DNA from: Chitinophaga pinensis
GTDB lineage: Bacteria; Bacteroidota; Bacteroidia; Chitinophagales; Chitinophagaceae
Direction of reading: 5' to 3'
DNA length: 32,470 nucleotides
Assembly: GCA_945870835.1 (NCBI GenBank)
Contig: CAMBTV010000005.1
Span: forward strand, 1 to 32,470
In this document: one piece after another, positions 1 through 11,000 of the stretch
How positions within the stretch are numbered: position 1 is the stretch's first letter
Layout: each line of letters opens with the position of its first letter
Notes under the pieces: generated by a model
What the model was told of the DNA's origin: nothing
Databases searched by the model: none
The model's input: only the letters and a program-made list of their open reading frames with translations
Translations under genes and position numbers: made by a program

Positions 1-79
1 TAATAATATTAATTATATAAAATAACAAAAATGAAGAACTTATAATATGCAATGGTCAATATTTTGACACATAGTTTCA

Positions 80-87
80 TATCTTCG
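80..87 (+). promoter_or_regulatory. Possible Bacteroidota -7 element (TATCTTCG) upstream of sucC
   Basis: Resembles the TAnnTTTG consensus 16 nt before the ATG; no convincing -33 element at normal spacing. Confidence 0.3.
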
Positions 88-103
88 CCAAAACTTTTTT
101 TAC

Positions 104-1315
104 ATGAATCTTCACGAATATCAAGCAAAGGAACTACTAAAAAAATACAATGTACCGGTGCAGGAAGGAATTGCCTGTAACACAGCTACCGAAGCAGAAG
201 AAGCATACCGACAAATTCACTCACAGTATGGAAGTAAATTTGCAGTTGTAAAAGCTCAAATTCATGCGGGAGGAAGAGGAAAAGGTACCATCATTGGAAA
301 AGAGCAACGCGGAGTAGCGGTAGGTAAAAATGCAGAGGCTGTTAAAGAAATTGCACAGAATCTAATCGGGGGTACGTTGGTAACCATTCAAACAGGACCT
401 ACTGGCAAAATAGTAAATAAAGTGCTAGTTGCTCAAGATGTATATTATGATGGAGCCAGTCCAGTAAAAGAATTTTATCTATCCATATTACTAGACCGTT
501 CGAAAGGACAAAATGTAGTGATGTATAGCACAGAAGGCGGTATGAATATTGAAGATGTAGCACATGATACCCCTGAAAAAATATTCAAAGAGTGGATACA
601 TCCTGGAGGATTACTACAAGGATTTCAGGCTCGCAAAATAGCCTTCAACCTTGGTTTGAGTGGAGAAGCATTTAAAAATTGTGTAAAATTTGTAACTATT
701 TTATACAAAGCCTATGTGGAATTGGATTGCGGTATGATAGAGATTAATCCTCTATTTAAAACCAGCGACGACAAGATCATTGCGGTAGATTGCAAAATGA
801 ATATTGATGACAATGCTATTATTCGTCATCCAGACATTGCATCCCTTCGCGATATTTCTGAAGAAGATCCTACAGAAGTAGAAGCTGGGAAATTCAATTT
901 GAATTTTGTAAAATTAGATGGCAATGTAGGTTGTATGGTAAATGGAGCTGGGCTTGCGATGGCTACCATGGATATGATAAAATTAAGTGGTGGTGAGCCA
1001 GCTAACTTTTTGGATGTTGGAGGTGCCGCTAATGCTCAGACAGTAGAAGCTGGTTTCCGCATCATATTAAAAGACCCGAAAGTGAAAGCAATTTTAATTA
1101 ATATATTCGGAGGCATTGTACGTTGCGATCGTGTAGCCCAAGGCGTTATAGATGCTTATCAATCGATAGGAAACATTGAAATTCCAATCATTGTTCGTTT
1201 GCAAGGAACCAATGCGGATGTAGCTAAGAAATTAATTGATGAAAGTGGATTAAAAGTACAAAGTGCTATTCAGCTAAGCGAAGCGGCCTCTTTGGTAAAT
1301 AAAGCGGTTGCTTAA
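104..1315 (+). CDS. sucC: Succinyl-CoA synthetase (ADP-forming) beta subunit
   Basis: Full-length 403 aa ORF starting MNLHEYQAKELLKKYNVPVQEG with ATP-grasp features and GGIVRCDRVAQGVI near the C-terminus, typical of SucC. Confidence 0.97.
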   Translation: MNLHEYQAKELLKKYNVPVQEGIACNTATEAEEAYRQIHSQYGSKFAVVKAQIHAGGRGKGTIIGKEQRGVAVGKNAEAVKEIAQNLIGGTLVTIQTGPTGKIVNKVLVAQDVYYDGASPVKEFYLSILLDRSKGQNVVMYSTEGGMNIEDVAHDTPEKIFKEWIHPGGLLQGFQARKIAFNLGLSGEAFKNCVKFVTILYKAYVELDCGMIEINPLFKTSDDKIIAVDCKMNIDDNAIIRHPDIASLRDISEEDPTEVEAGKFNLNFVKLDGNVGCMVNGAGLAMATMDMIKLSGGEPANFLDVGGAANAQTVEAGFRIILKDPKVKAILINIFGGIVRCDRVAQGVIDAYQSIGNIEIPIIVRLQGTNADVAKKLIDESGLKVQSAIQLSEAASLVNKAVA

Positions 1316-1341
1316 TGAATTAATGAAATAACTAAAATGTC

Positions 1342-1371
1342 AAAATCCCATCTCACAAGAGATGGGATTTT
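1342..1371 (+). terminator. Intrinsic terminator downstream of sucC
   Basis: Perfect 13-bp stem AAAATCCCATCTC / GAGATGGGATTTT with ACAA loop and T-rich tail, 27 nt after the sucC stop. Confidence 0.9.
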
Positions 1372-1525
1372 TGATTATTAAAATTTTTATTTCTTTTATG
1401 CAGTGAATTCCCTCCTATTTCTGCAGATTTTTTTTAATTAATTCGTTCATTTTAACATTGATCTAATTCCAACATTTCTGGGTGAACCTCCATCAGATAT
1501 TTAAAATTCTAAAGGCTGTTATTGA

Positions 1526-1644
1526 CCATTGCCCATTCACTATTGCCCATTCACTATTGCCCATTCACCATTGTCCATTCACCATTGACCATTCACCATT
1601 GTCCATTCACGATTGACCATTCACCATTGCCCATTGCCCATTCA
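1526..1644. repeat. Tandem heptamer repeat, 17 units of CCATTCA / CCATTGN (mostly alternating, so a 14-bp higher-order period)
   Basis: Read directly: CCATTGC CCATTCA CTATTGC CCATTCA CTATTGC CCATTCA CCATTGT CCATTCA CCATTGA CCATTCA CCATTGT CCATTCA CGATTGA CCATTCA CCATTGC CCATTGC CCATTCA. Confidence 0.95.
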
Positions 1645-1647
1645 CCA

Positions 1648-2361
1648 CTACAATTGCTTCAACATAATTTTACGATATTCTACTTTCATTTTTGGCATTA
1701 CATGAACTTGTAATCCTAATACGCCATTGTACTTTCTATTTTTTGCATCCTCATCTGTAACTTCACTCATCAAAACACCATTGATATAATGCTTCAAATG
1801 ATTGTCTTTTACAACAATATGAATTTCATTCCAGTCTCCCTTTTTAATCTTAGCCTTAAGAGAATCTGAATTGCCCAATGAACCAGTAATAGTAGGTTTC
1901 ATGTCAGATTTTAAAACTGATATCTCACCACGTTTCGCTAAAAATCCACGACCACGCTCTTCATAATTCTGACCAGTATAAGTATCGGCTCCATCAATAT
2001 CAGCTTGATACCCTTTTAAAGCAAAGCGAATATTAGGTAGCTCTTCGCTGCGATATTGAACACCGCTATTTCCTTCTGGACTGATGCGATACTGAGCAAT
2101 AAATTCAAAGTTGGTTGGTAATCCACCCCGCCAAATTAAAAAAGTATTTGTTTTTAGTGGTTTTGCTGCAGTAACTTCTCCAACAAAACTTCCATTTTCA
2201 ACTCTCCAAAAAACAGTATCACCCTCCCATCCCTTCATTGTTTTGCCATCAAATATTTTCACAAAACCTTTTGCCTTATTTTTATCTTGAGCATGCAAGG
2301 AAAATATATTTCCTGCTATCAACATAAAAAGAGCTAAACGATAACTTAATTTTTGTATCAT
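1648..2361 (-). CDS. DUF1080 (3-keto-disaccharide hydrolase-type, LamG-like fold) secreted protein
   Basis: 237 aa; N-terminal signal peptide (LALFMLIAGNIFSLHAQ); FVKIFDGKTMKGWEGD, GNSGVQYRSEE, and WNEIHIVVKDNHLKHYINGVLMSEVTDED typical of DUF1080. Confidence 0.88.
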   Translation of the reverse strand: MIQKLSYRLALFMLIAGNIFSLHAQDKNKAKGFVKIFDGKTMKGWEGDTVFWRVENGSFVGEVTAAKPLKTNTFLIWRGGLPTNFEFIAQYRISPEGNSGVQYRSEELPNIRFALKGYQADIDGADTYTGQNYEERGRGFLAKRGEISVLKSDMKPTITGSLGNSDSLKAKIKKGDWNEIHIVVKDNHLKHYINGVLMSEVTDEDAKNRKYNGVLGLQVHVMPKMKVEYRKIMLKQL

Positions 2362-2406
2362 AATTTTTTTTGAAGATGGTTAATGTATGTTTTTTTTCGA
2401 AAAGTT

Positions 2407-3558
2407 TTAAGAAATATTACAATCTTTCCAGCTTCTTGATTTAGCAGAATCCGATACTGCCTGACAAACTTTTTGTGTATCAAGCGCCTCTCTAAAAGTA
2501 GGTGAACAAGGTTCGCCAGTTTCTAAGCTTTTCAGAAAATCTGCAACCTGGTGAACAAAAGAATGTTCATAACCAATGCCCAAACCTGGCACCCACCATT
2601 TATCCATATAGGGATGATCTCCATCGGTAATGTGAATGGAGCGCCATCCTTTGAGTTTTGATTCATCTGCATTATCAAAAAACTCTAAACGGTTTAAATC
2701 ATGTAAGTCCCACCGGATAGAAGCATTGGCTCCATTAATTTCAAAAGTATACAAAGCTTTATGACCACGTGCATATCTAGTAGATTCAAATAAACCCAAT
2801 GACCCATTATTAAAATGACAAAGAAAAGAACAGGCGTCATCGATGGTTACTTCCTGTACTTTTCCGGTCAATTGATGCATCCGTTCTTTTACAAATGTTT
2901 CAGTCATGGCACTCACATCTTTTATTCCTCCATTGAGCCACAAAGCTGTATCGATACAATGAGAAAGTAAATCTCCCAATACACCTGATCCCGCTACTGC
3001 CGCATCCATTCTCCACAAACCCTCTCCCCCTTGTGGAAGATTTTCATTGATCGTCCAGTCTTGTAAAAAATTAGCTCTGTAATGATATATCTTTCCCAAC
3101 TTTCCGGAATCAATAATTTGTTTAGCTAAAGTAACTGCAGGCAGTCTTCGGTAATTGTACCAAACCGTATTTTTTACGCCTGCTTTTTCAATCGCCTCCA
3201 CCATGCCAGTAGATTCTACTAAATCACGCGCAAGTGGTTTTTCACAAAGGATCATTTTTCCTGCTTTTGCCGCTGCAATCGCAATCTCAGCATGCGTATC
3301 ATTGGGAGTGCAAATATCAACTGCATCAATATCTGGACGTTCAATAAGTTTTCTCCAATCTGTTTCAATAGATTCATAGCCCCACTGCTCTGCAAAGGCT
3401 TTTAACTTTGTTTCATTGCGAAAACATACTGCTTTAAGTACTGGTGTATACGCTAAATCAGGAAAAAAATTAGCAATACGAAGATATCCATTGGAATGAG
3501 TTCGACCCATAAAGCCACCTCCGATTAAACCAATGTTGAGTGTTTTTTTTGTTGCCAT
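2407..3558 (-). CDS. Gfo/Idh/MocA family NAD(P)-dependent oxidoreductase (cytoplasmic, no Tat signal)
   Basis: [14 protein letters not shown] Rossmann motif, [35 protein letters not shown]. Confidence 0.93.
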   Translation of the reverse strand: MATKKTLNIGLIGGGFMGRTHSNGYLRIANFFPDLAYTPVLKAVCFRNETKLKAFAEQWGYESIETDWRKLIERPDIDAVDICTPNDTHAEIAIAAAKAGKMILCEKPLARDLVESTGMVEAIEKAGVKNTVWYNYRRLPAVTLAKQIIDSGKLGKIYHYRANFLQDWTINENLPQGGEGLWRMDAAVAGSGVLGDLLSHCIDTALWLNGGIKDVSAMTETFVKERMHQLTGKVQEVTIDDACSFLCHFNNGSLGLFESTRYARGHKALYTFEINGANASIRWDLHDLNRLEFFDNADESKLKGWRSIHITDGDHPYMDKWWVPGLGIGYEHSFVHQVADFLKSLETGEPCSPTFREALDTQKVCQAVSDSAKSRSWKDCNIS

Positions 3559-3600
3559 TTTAAAAAAAATTAAGACTTACAATTTTATTATTTTTTATTA

Positions 3601-4638
3601 TTATTCAGCTTCATACCAGCCATGTTGATCTCTCACTTTAATCATTGCTGCTAAAATATCATTCCAGGTTTGTTGCTCTGTCATCACTGCATTTGGAAAC
3701 ATACACCCATCCCAACAAATATGTTTGAATGCCTTTGTTAAGGCACCATTGTCATCGCGTAACCAAAAACCTGCATGTTTTGCGATGTCAAGTTTACCAT
3801 TGGGATCTTTGGCTTGGCAATGACGACCCGTTTTGTCGTGAGAACCAGTACCATGTACCGTTCCGTCATTTTGGGCCACATGAAAATCAATGGTCCATGG
3901 GCGAAGTGCATGCGTTAATTTTCTAAGTCCTGCATCCAACAACTCTTGGCTGCTCCAATCAAAATCTGCAGGCAATATTCTGTCTTCGGGACTATTGTAT
4001 CCAAGCAAGTATAAAAGTGTATGTGCCATGTCGGCTTGAAAACCGATATTAGGTCGATCGACTGCTTCTAAAGTATCAATCATTGCTTTCCAACTATGCA
4101 TTCCACCCCAGCAAATCTCTCCTTCTGCAGCTAAGCGTTCGCCATATGATGCGGCCACATCACATGCTTCACGAAAAGTTTCAGCAATCAGCTTTGTGTT
4201 ATTTACTGGATCCAAAGCCCAAGCCTCTGGCTTACTTGCTGAGTCAATACGGATGATACCATTAGGACGTACCCCATATTCACGCAACTTCTGTCCAAAG
4301 TGGCAAGACTTACGCACCATCTCTACAAACACCGCGCGATCTTCTTTACTTCCCATTGCAGGTCCGCCCCAAATAGGAGCCACTAAGCTTCCAATATTTA
4401 AATTAAGAGAAGACACTTTATCGGCTAATTTTTTAATGCCATCATCCGAACTGTCGATATCAATATGTGGCTCAAAAAGTCCGATATCAATTCCGTCAAA
4501 TTTTACGCCATCTACTTCCGCATCAGCAGTGTATTTTAGTAAATCATCAAAAGAAATAGGTGGCTCAGAATCTGGCCCCTTGCCTACAATACCCGGCCAT
4601 GTTGCATTGTGCAGTTTAGGGTAGTTATTTTTTTGCAT
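3601..4638 (-). CDS. Sugar phosphate isomerase/epimerase family TIM-barrel protein (xylose isomerase-like)
   Basis: 345 aa without signal peptide; [42 protein letters not shown] and [24 protein letters not shown] metal-site-like motifs of AP-endonuclease-2/xylose isomerase-like barrels. Confidence 0.85.
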   Translation of the reverse strand: MQKNNYPKLHNATWPGIVGKGPDSEPPISFDDLLKYTADAEVDGVKFDGIDIGLFEPHIDIDSSDDGIKKLADKVSSLNLNIGSLVAPIWGGPAMGSKEDRAVFVEMVRKSCHFGQKLREYGVRPNGIIRIDSASKPEAWALDPVNNTKLIAETFREACDVAASYGERLAAEGEICWGGMHSWKAMIDTLEAVDRPNIGFQADMAHTLLYLLGYNSPEDRILPADFDWSSQELLDAGLRKLTHALRPWTIDFHVAQNDGTVHGTGSHDKTGRHCQAKDPNGKLDIAKHAGFWLRDDNGALTKAFKHICWDGCMFPNAVMTEQQTWNDILAAMIKVRDQHGWYEAE

Positions 4639-4676
4639 GTTGTTCTTTTTATAAATTAAAATAATGAATGAATTTT

Positions 4677-6215
4677 TTATTCCTTAGCAATTGCCACAGG
4701 TCGATAGCCTCCCTTAGATTTAAAATAAAATAAAATTAAAAGATAGCATAAAAACATGAAGGATGGGAAAATAGCTACTGTACGAAGGGCGCTTTTTTTA
4801 GCATCATTTTGAACAGCACTAATTTGATTTACTACTTCTGCCGGGGCAGTTGATAATTTTTTACTGTCTACCGCTTGATAGGATCCAAAGAGTCCTGTTT
4901 TAGATTCAGTTAAATAATTTGCATGAAGGGTAGTATTATTTTTTTGATCGTAAGTAGCAAGATTTTGATCGAGTTGCTTATCCTGAACAAATCCAAGAAT
5001 AACCGCACCAATAACCCCTACACCCATCATACCCACCGCGCCTGTAAAATTAATTGCAAGAGCTCCTCCCTTTGGAAATTGTTCTGATACAACTCCCAAC
5101 ATGGTAGGCCAGAAAAATGTTTTACCCAATGCATAAATAGTAGCCGCAATAATTATTAAATAACCTGTAGAATAAGAAAGGAATACCAACCCGATTACTG
5201 CAACCAATGATCCAGCTACCAATAAGCCGATAGGAGAAAGTTTATGTACAATAGGTCCCGCATAAAAACGAAGTAAAGACATAATAACAGAAGTGTAAAT
5301 CAATACCCATCCACCTTGAAATCCCATTTCCATCATAGCGGGTGTCATCAAATCAGTAATCCAACTATCCGTTCCTAACTCAGTGGTGGCAAGTGGAATC
5401 ATGATCGCTAACAACAGAATAAAAAGTGGTCTTCCAAGAGAACGAACAAAATATCCAAATATACCCGTCAGGGCCAGCGTGATGATAATACTAACGGTGA
5501 AGGACCATTGAAAAAGACTACCTAATTGAAATGAACAAAGCGCAGCGATAATCAATGCGCCTAAAATACCTACTTCTTTTAACATTTCTAGGTAGCTAAC
5601 GCCTGCCTCCACACGCTCATTCACTGGGAAGGATCTCTTTGCGATAATCCAACCATAAACAATTGCAGGTAACAATACAAATCCGATAATTAATTGCCAT
5701 GGAAAATGTTGATTGATCATAAATATCCCTAACAAACCTCCTACTACCATTCCAGCAGGCCAGCCAGCATGTAATATATTTAACCACTTAGTTTTTTCTT
5801 TTGGAAACATCGTGGCTACTACTGGATTCACCACTGCTTCTACTGCTCCATTTCCTAATGCAAATAAAAACGTGCCTAAATAAAGCATCCAATATCCAGT
5901 TGCAAAAATGGTGATCGCCACCGAAACAAGATGGCAGACAAATGCAAAAATCATTGATTTCTTGTAGCCAATTTTATCAATAATTAAACTAAAAAAAACA
6001 ATGCTAATTCCAAAAGGCCAAAATCCAACTCCAAATATTTCTCCTTGTTGCGTTTTACTTAAATCAAACTCTCTACCCCATTGATCCATAATGAATGCAC
6101 GAAAAACAAATCCAAATGCAGTTGCTGTTAATGCAATAAAACATCCCCAAAAAAGTAATTTTTTACTTTTCTCATCATCAGATGATTGGTCGGTATTCAA
6201 TTGTGTAGAATTCAT
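4677..6215 (-). CDS. MFS transporter (sugar-like)
   Basis: 512 aa with multiple hydrophobic segments and a conserved MFS-type layout; located between the two TIM-barrel genes. Confidence 0.88.
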   Translation of the reverse strand: MNSTQLNTDQSSDDEKSKKLLFWGCFIALTATAFGFVFRAFIMDQWGREFDLSKTQQGEIFGVGFWPFGISIVFFSLIIDKIGYKKSMIFAFVCHLVSVAITIFATGYWMLYLGTFLFALGNGAVEAVVNPVVATMFPKEKTKWLNILHAGWPAGMVVGGLLGIFMINQHFPWQLIIGFVLLPAIVYGWIIAKRSFPVNERVEAGVSYLEMLKEVGILGALIIAALCSFQLGSLFQWSFTVSIIITLALTGIFGYFVRSLGRPLFILLLAIMIPLATTELGTDSWITDLMTPAMMEMGFQGGWVLIYTSVIMSLLRFYAGPIVHKLSPIGLLVAGSLVAVIGLVFLSYSTGYLIIIAATIYALGKTFFWPTMLGVVSEQFPKGGALAINFTGAVGMMGVGVIGAVILGFVQDKQLDQNLATYDQKNNTTLHANYLTESKTGLFGSYQAVDSKKLSTAPAEVVNQISAVQNDAKKSALRTVAIFPSFMFLCYLLILFYFKSKGGYRPVAIAKE

Positions 6216-6280
6216 ATAGTTTTTTTTAATTAGGGTGAATATTTAAAAAATAAGCAATCGATTAAATTCTTTTCATTCAA

Positions 6281-7132
6281 TTAAAGTCCATGTACTTTGC
6301 CTTGTTGTTTAATAAACGACAGTCCATTTATTGCCATATCCCAAGGTTTTGAATATTCTCGCCACACATTAATAGCATTGGCAAAATCAGGGTCATTTCT
6401 CGAGAAAGCCTCAATGGTAAGCCAACCATCATATTTCACCTCTGCTAGAGAAGAAAAAACTTCGTCCCATTGCACATGTCCATCACCGGGAGTTCCTCGA
6501 TCATTTTCGCTAATGTGAAAGTGTGCCAATATTGGAGCGATTGTTTGAATCGCAGTCCGATTTTTTTTCTCTTCAATATTAGCATGATGGGTATCAAACA
6601 TTGCTTTTACATTTGGATGGGCAGCAGTGTTTATGAGTTTTGTCAACTGTTCTACTGTATTACACAAATAACATTCAAAACGATTCAATGCCTCAAGGGC
6701 AAGAGTGATACCAGCCTGAGCAGCATAATCTCCGGCTGCATGTAAAACTTCTCCGCACCATTTATATTCTTCTTCTAAAGGAGGATGCTGAGCAAAAACT
6801 CCGTGTGCTGAATGAAAGGGACCGCAAAGTACGGTTGCCTTCATATCATGCGCTCTATCTATGCCCCACTTAATTCTATCTAAACCTTTGGCTCTGATAG
6901 CAGCATCTGGACTAACAGGATTTTCATCTTTACCAACTACAAAAACTGCAGTAGTCTCCAATCCAATATTATGTGCGTGATTGCCAAAACGCTGATACGC
7001 TTTATCATCTGGTGAACCTACAAAACATTCTACTCCATCATAACCAATTTGTTTTAATCGATCAATAATTGGTAAAAGATCATCCGACATTACCGCGGAC
7101 CAAACCAGTGTATTAAATCCTATTTTATTCAT
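6281..7132 (-). CDS. Hydroxypyruvate isomerase-like / sugar phosphate isomerase TIM-barrel protein
   Basis: 283 aa; GYDGVECFVGSPDD, ITLALEALNRFECYLCNTVEQL, VKAMFDTHHANIEEK, HFHISENDRGTPGDGHVQWDEVF, WLTIEAFSRNDPDF. Confidence 0.88.
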   Translation of the reverse strand: MNKIGFNTLVWSAVMSDDLLPIIDRLKQIGYDGVECFVGSPDDKAYQRFGNHAHNIGLETTAVFVVGKDENPVSPDAAIRAKGLDRIKWGIDRAHDMKATVLCGPFHSAHGVFAQHPPLEEEYKWCGEVLHAAGDYAAQAGITLALEALNRFECYLCNTVEQLTKLINTAAHPNVKAMFDTHHANIEEKKNRTAIQTIAPILAHFHISENDRGTPGDGHVQWDEVFSSLAEVKYDGWLTIEAFSRNDPDFANAINVWREYSKPWDMAINGLSFIKQQGKVHGL

Positions 7133-7149
7133 GTTTGTAAATTTGAAAA

Positions 7150-8028
7150 TTAATCACGATACGGAACATTAATATCCATTTTACCCGCCCACTTTTTAGG
7201 AATCGGTTTGCCAGCCACAAAATGAAAGGCATTAATAACAAGATGCTGAAAAGATTCCTGATCAAAATCTTCAGGATGCCCCATGGTGGTGAAGAAAAAC
7301 TTTGCCCCATAACTATTGATACCTGTCCATGCTACTGGATTATCATAAGCTTTAGAGTTCTCAGATTTGATTGAATGCCCCATTAATAAAGCAGTAGAGC
7401 CATTAGAAGGAAAATTAGGTAACACCTGATAGAGCCAAGATCTAACATGAAAATTATCATCCACTCCAGTTAGTAAAACATTTTTTGCCTGTGCAGGAAC
7501 AATGCTTACATCAGTAGAAGAATTATGGCCATAATGGGTATGATTATTCTTACCACCCCATCCAGGAGGAGAATTAAAAGCCATTTCACCAAATGCATTC
7601 CATTTTACAAGCGGATGTCCTTTAGGATAATTAAATGAATGAGTAGTAGTTCTAAATCCAATGAGTGGCTTAGCAGTTTTTAAATAGTCCTCTATCAATT
7701 GTACTTGATCTGCTGGAAGTCTTCTCCAGCGAAGAAAAAATACCGCAATATCCGCTTCTTTCAACGCTTCTAATCCTGGAATATTTTCCTCGGAATTATG
7801 ATCTGGAAAAGCTTTTAAAAACTTGGTGCGAAAGCCATAATTTTTCTCTAGCTCAGCAGCTACTTTTGGAAGCGTTGATTCACCACTATATTCATGGTCG
7901 CCAGTTACAAAAACAATAAGTGGCTTTTTTGATGATGACCTCTTTGCTTTTTGTGCAAATCCAACGATGCCCATATAAAGGGAAAGTAATAGTAATAAAA
8001 GGTATTTCAGGTTGATTATTTTTTTCAT
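7150..8028 (-). CDS. ThuA domain-containing secreted protein (class I glutamine amidotransferase-like fold)
   Basis: Signal peptide; KPLIVFVTGDHEYSGESTLPKVAAELEKNYGFRT, KPLIGFRTTTHSFNYPKGHPL, FFFTTMGHPEDFDQESFQHLVINAFHFVAGK. Confidence 0.85.
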   Translation of the reverse strand: MKKIINLKYLLLLLLSLYMGIVGFAQKAKRSSSKKPLIVFVTGDHEYSGESTLPKVAAELEKNYGFRTKFLKAFPDHNSEENIPGLEALKEADIAVFFLRWRRLPADQVQLIEDYLKTAKPLIGFRTTTHSFNYPKGHPLVKWNAFGEMAFNSPPGWGGKNNHTHYGHNSSTDVSIVPAQAKNVLLTGVDDNFHVRSWLYQVLPNFPSNGSTALLMGHSIKSENSKAYDNPVAWTGINSYGAKFFFTTMGHPEDFDQESFQHLVINAFHFVAGKPIPKKWAGKMDINVPYRD

Positions 8029-8072
8029 AAAGTAAAATTTAAATCTAAAAACAATATTTAAAAAAATACAAA

Positions 8073-11000
8073 TTATTTACCAAACGGATGTTGTTTAAGC
8101 AAGTCCTCAGGTGTATAAAAACCTACTTTACCTTTGATAGATGCTCGAACTGCTTTCACCTTATCTGCCGTTACAGCGGGTGCTTTGTTACCAAATGAAT
8201 TTCGTACATAAGTAATTACTGCTGCTACTTCATCATCTTTCAACATACCTTCAAATGGAGTCATTGGCACTTGACCTGGGTATTTTTTACCATTCACTTC
8301 AATTGGTCCATACATTCCTTTGAGTACTAATTTAATAATTCTCTCATCACTACCTAGCACCCAATTAGATCCGGCAACTGGCGGAAACCCAGCTGCTTCA
8401 AGCCCTTTACCATCGGCCTGATGACAGGTTAAACAATAGCCGTCTCTAGAATAAATTGCTTTACCAGCCGCTAAAATTTTATTGTCAACTGCTCCCGGTT
8501 GAGTAGCAGCTAACACTGATTTTTTCTCTGCCATGCCCTGTCCATTCAAATGAGCTACTGATACTTGATAAGGTTTCAACATCCATGAATCCATGGGTTT
8601 TTTACCTGCTTCTAATACTATTGGCAGTCCTTTGTCTTTGTCTAACCAAGAGGCAGACACCATGGATTCCAATCTTACTCTTTCACTTTCATCTTTAGCA
8701 GCATCCATTAATAATTTTGCTTGGTCGGTTACTTGATGTCCAGTAAAACGAAGTACTTCCACAGCCGCAGCTCTCACCTTGAAATCTTTGGCATGAAGCA
8801 ACTGGCGAAGCAATGGTTGATCTACTTTATTAATTCCCCATGTCACCCACAATGCTTCTAATAAATCATGTTCATATTGAGCTGATTTTTTATCCAAATT
8901 AGCTACCCACTTTGTAAGTGCTGGAAGAACTTCAGAAGCTTTGTGCGCTCTTATTTCTCTGCGACTACGGTAACGAGTTCTATATTCAGGAAGTTTTAAA
9001 TTATTCAATAACTCATCAATGCTTGCTCCTGCTACTTTAGCTGGAACAACCAATGGTCTTGAAGGATAAGTAACTCTGTAGATTCTTCCATGGGAATGAT
9101 CACGCAATGGATCTCTTGCATTGTGTTGCATATGACCTATGAGCACGTTGTGCCAATCAGCAATATAAAGCGAACCATCAGGAGCAAATTCTAAATCAAC
9201 TGGACGGTAATTCATGTCAGAAGATTTTACTAAATCTTGACGAAATTTACTTTTATAACCGGCGCCGTCGTCTGAAATAGCATGTTGCTTAGTCCCTAAA
9301 AATCCAATAGTATTGTTAAGTAATAAATCACCTTGTACATCTTCAGGAAAATGTCGGCTAGATACAAATTCAAGTCCGGAGGTTGGTCTTACTCGCTGAC
9401 TTTCCTCAATAAAACTTTTCCCTTTGGGTGTATATTCACCGTACCTTGGTTTTACAGTTCCAGGAATCATCCATGTTACATCCGGTCCTGATGTTTCTTC
9501 GTAAAAAACCTGTCCCCACTCATCAAAAGCAATACCCCAAGGATTAGGAATAGACAATTGTGCAATGCGATCTAATTTTCTGCGATTGATATCATACCTA
9601 AAAAATCCGCCGTTGGTGCCGCGCACAGGTCCATAAGATGTTTCAACATCATTCACAAGAAACACTCCTTGTCCCATATAAATAGCACCCGATGGATCGG
9701 TGGTATAAGCATGGTGAGCATGGTGCGTATCGTGGTCATCAAAACCACTTAAAAGAATTTCTTTGGAATCCGCCTTATCGTCTCCATTGGTGTCTTTTAA
9801 AAGATAAAAGTTGGTACCCTGAGAAAGATACACACCTTCAGGAGCAAGCTCAAATCCAAGAGGAAGTTGCAATCCATCTGCAAAAGTGGTTTGTTTATCT
9901 GCTTTGCCATCCTTATCAGTATCTTCTAAAATAATTAATTTATCATTGGGCTTGGGATCTCCTGGTTTCCAATGAGGATAAGTAGGCATAACGGCTACCC
10001 ATAGACGACCTTTATTATCAAAGGAAATCTGCACCGGATTGGCTAGATCATTAAACTCAGATTCAGAGGCGAACAGTTCAATTTTATAGCCTGGAGGTAC
10101 AGTAAATTTATCCAATGCCTCCTTGCCGTATAGATAGCTAAGGGTTCCATTTCCAGTACTAGTAGCATAATTTGTTTTTACCTCTGTCAATGGAGATGTT
10201 TTTTTATCTGCTGCATCTAGATCCATTTTTACTCCTTTCACTGCTTGCCAGATAGCTTCATCTCTTATCAAAGTCATTTCACGAATCTTAACAATTTCGG
10301 CAGGATAATTATCCGGACCAAATGGATCGTATCTGCGACCAAAAACATGAACTCCATTAGGAATTTTATAATCATTGTGCCACATCCAATTTTTTTCTAA
10401 CACTGCCGCGCGAACCAATTCCCGATGCTGTTCTGCTTTAGCAATTTTTTTTCCAAAAATTCCATCTGCTAGCATTGGGGCAAACTTAGCATAACCAGCT
10501 TCTGTTAACTGAGAACCATCAATAGTAAAGGAGGGAGTAGCATTTTTAAACCACTGACTAGTGGGAGTAAAGACATCTAAAAAATGAACCTTATTTTTTG
10601 CGGTCACTTCTTTCATTGCAGCAGTGTAAAGGGCAAGATTTTTGTTTTCTACTTTACCATTGGGTAAATCAAATTTGCTTGAAAGATCTTCAAATGCAAT
10701 GGGTGAAACTACCGCCAACTGAGGAGCTGATACTCCGTTGTACTTTTGCTTAAGTGTATGTTTAATAAATGCATCCAACTCTGCTTTATAATTTTCTAAC
10801 CCTCCCTTTCCTTGAAAAGATTCGTCGAATCCAAAGAATGCAATGATGACATCTGCTTTGTGCATAGTGATCCATTGATCAGGATATTCTAGAAATCCTT
10901 CGGTTTGAGGACTCTTAGCTAATTCTGTTTGGAATTTTTCAGCACCTGGAAAAGCCCATGGGGTGGGTCTTCCAGAATGAGGCCTAAACCCTGGTGTATT

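Noticed and set aside
1526-1644. CRISPR-like array
   Set aside because: Units are 7/14 bp with no spacers; it is a simple tandem repeat and no cas genes are present.
1522-1713. 63-aa ORF rich in H/S/P/I repeats
   Set aside because: It is the translation of the heptamer tandem repeat; the periodic peptide is a by-product of a 7-nt repeat with no coding evidence.
3155-3379. Antisense ORF inside the Gfo/Idh/MocA gene
   Set aside because: Fully overlaps a strongly supported CDS on the other strand; composition has no recognisable family.
4196-4624. 142-aa antisense ORF within the TIM-barrel gene
   Set aside because: Shadow ORF of a conserved CDS; no domain features.
6470-6745. 91-aa antisense ORF in the hydroxypyruvate isomerase-like gene
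   Set aside because: Shadow ORF with no family features.
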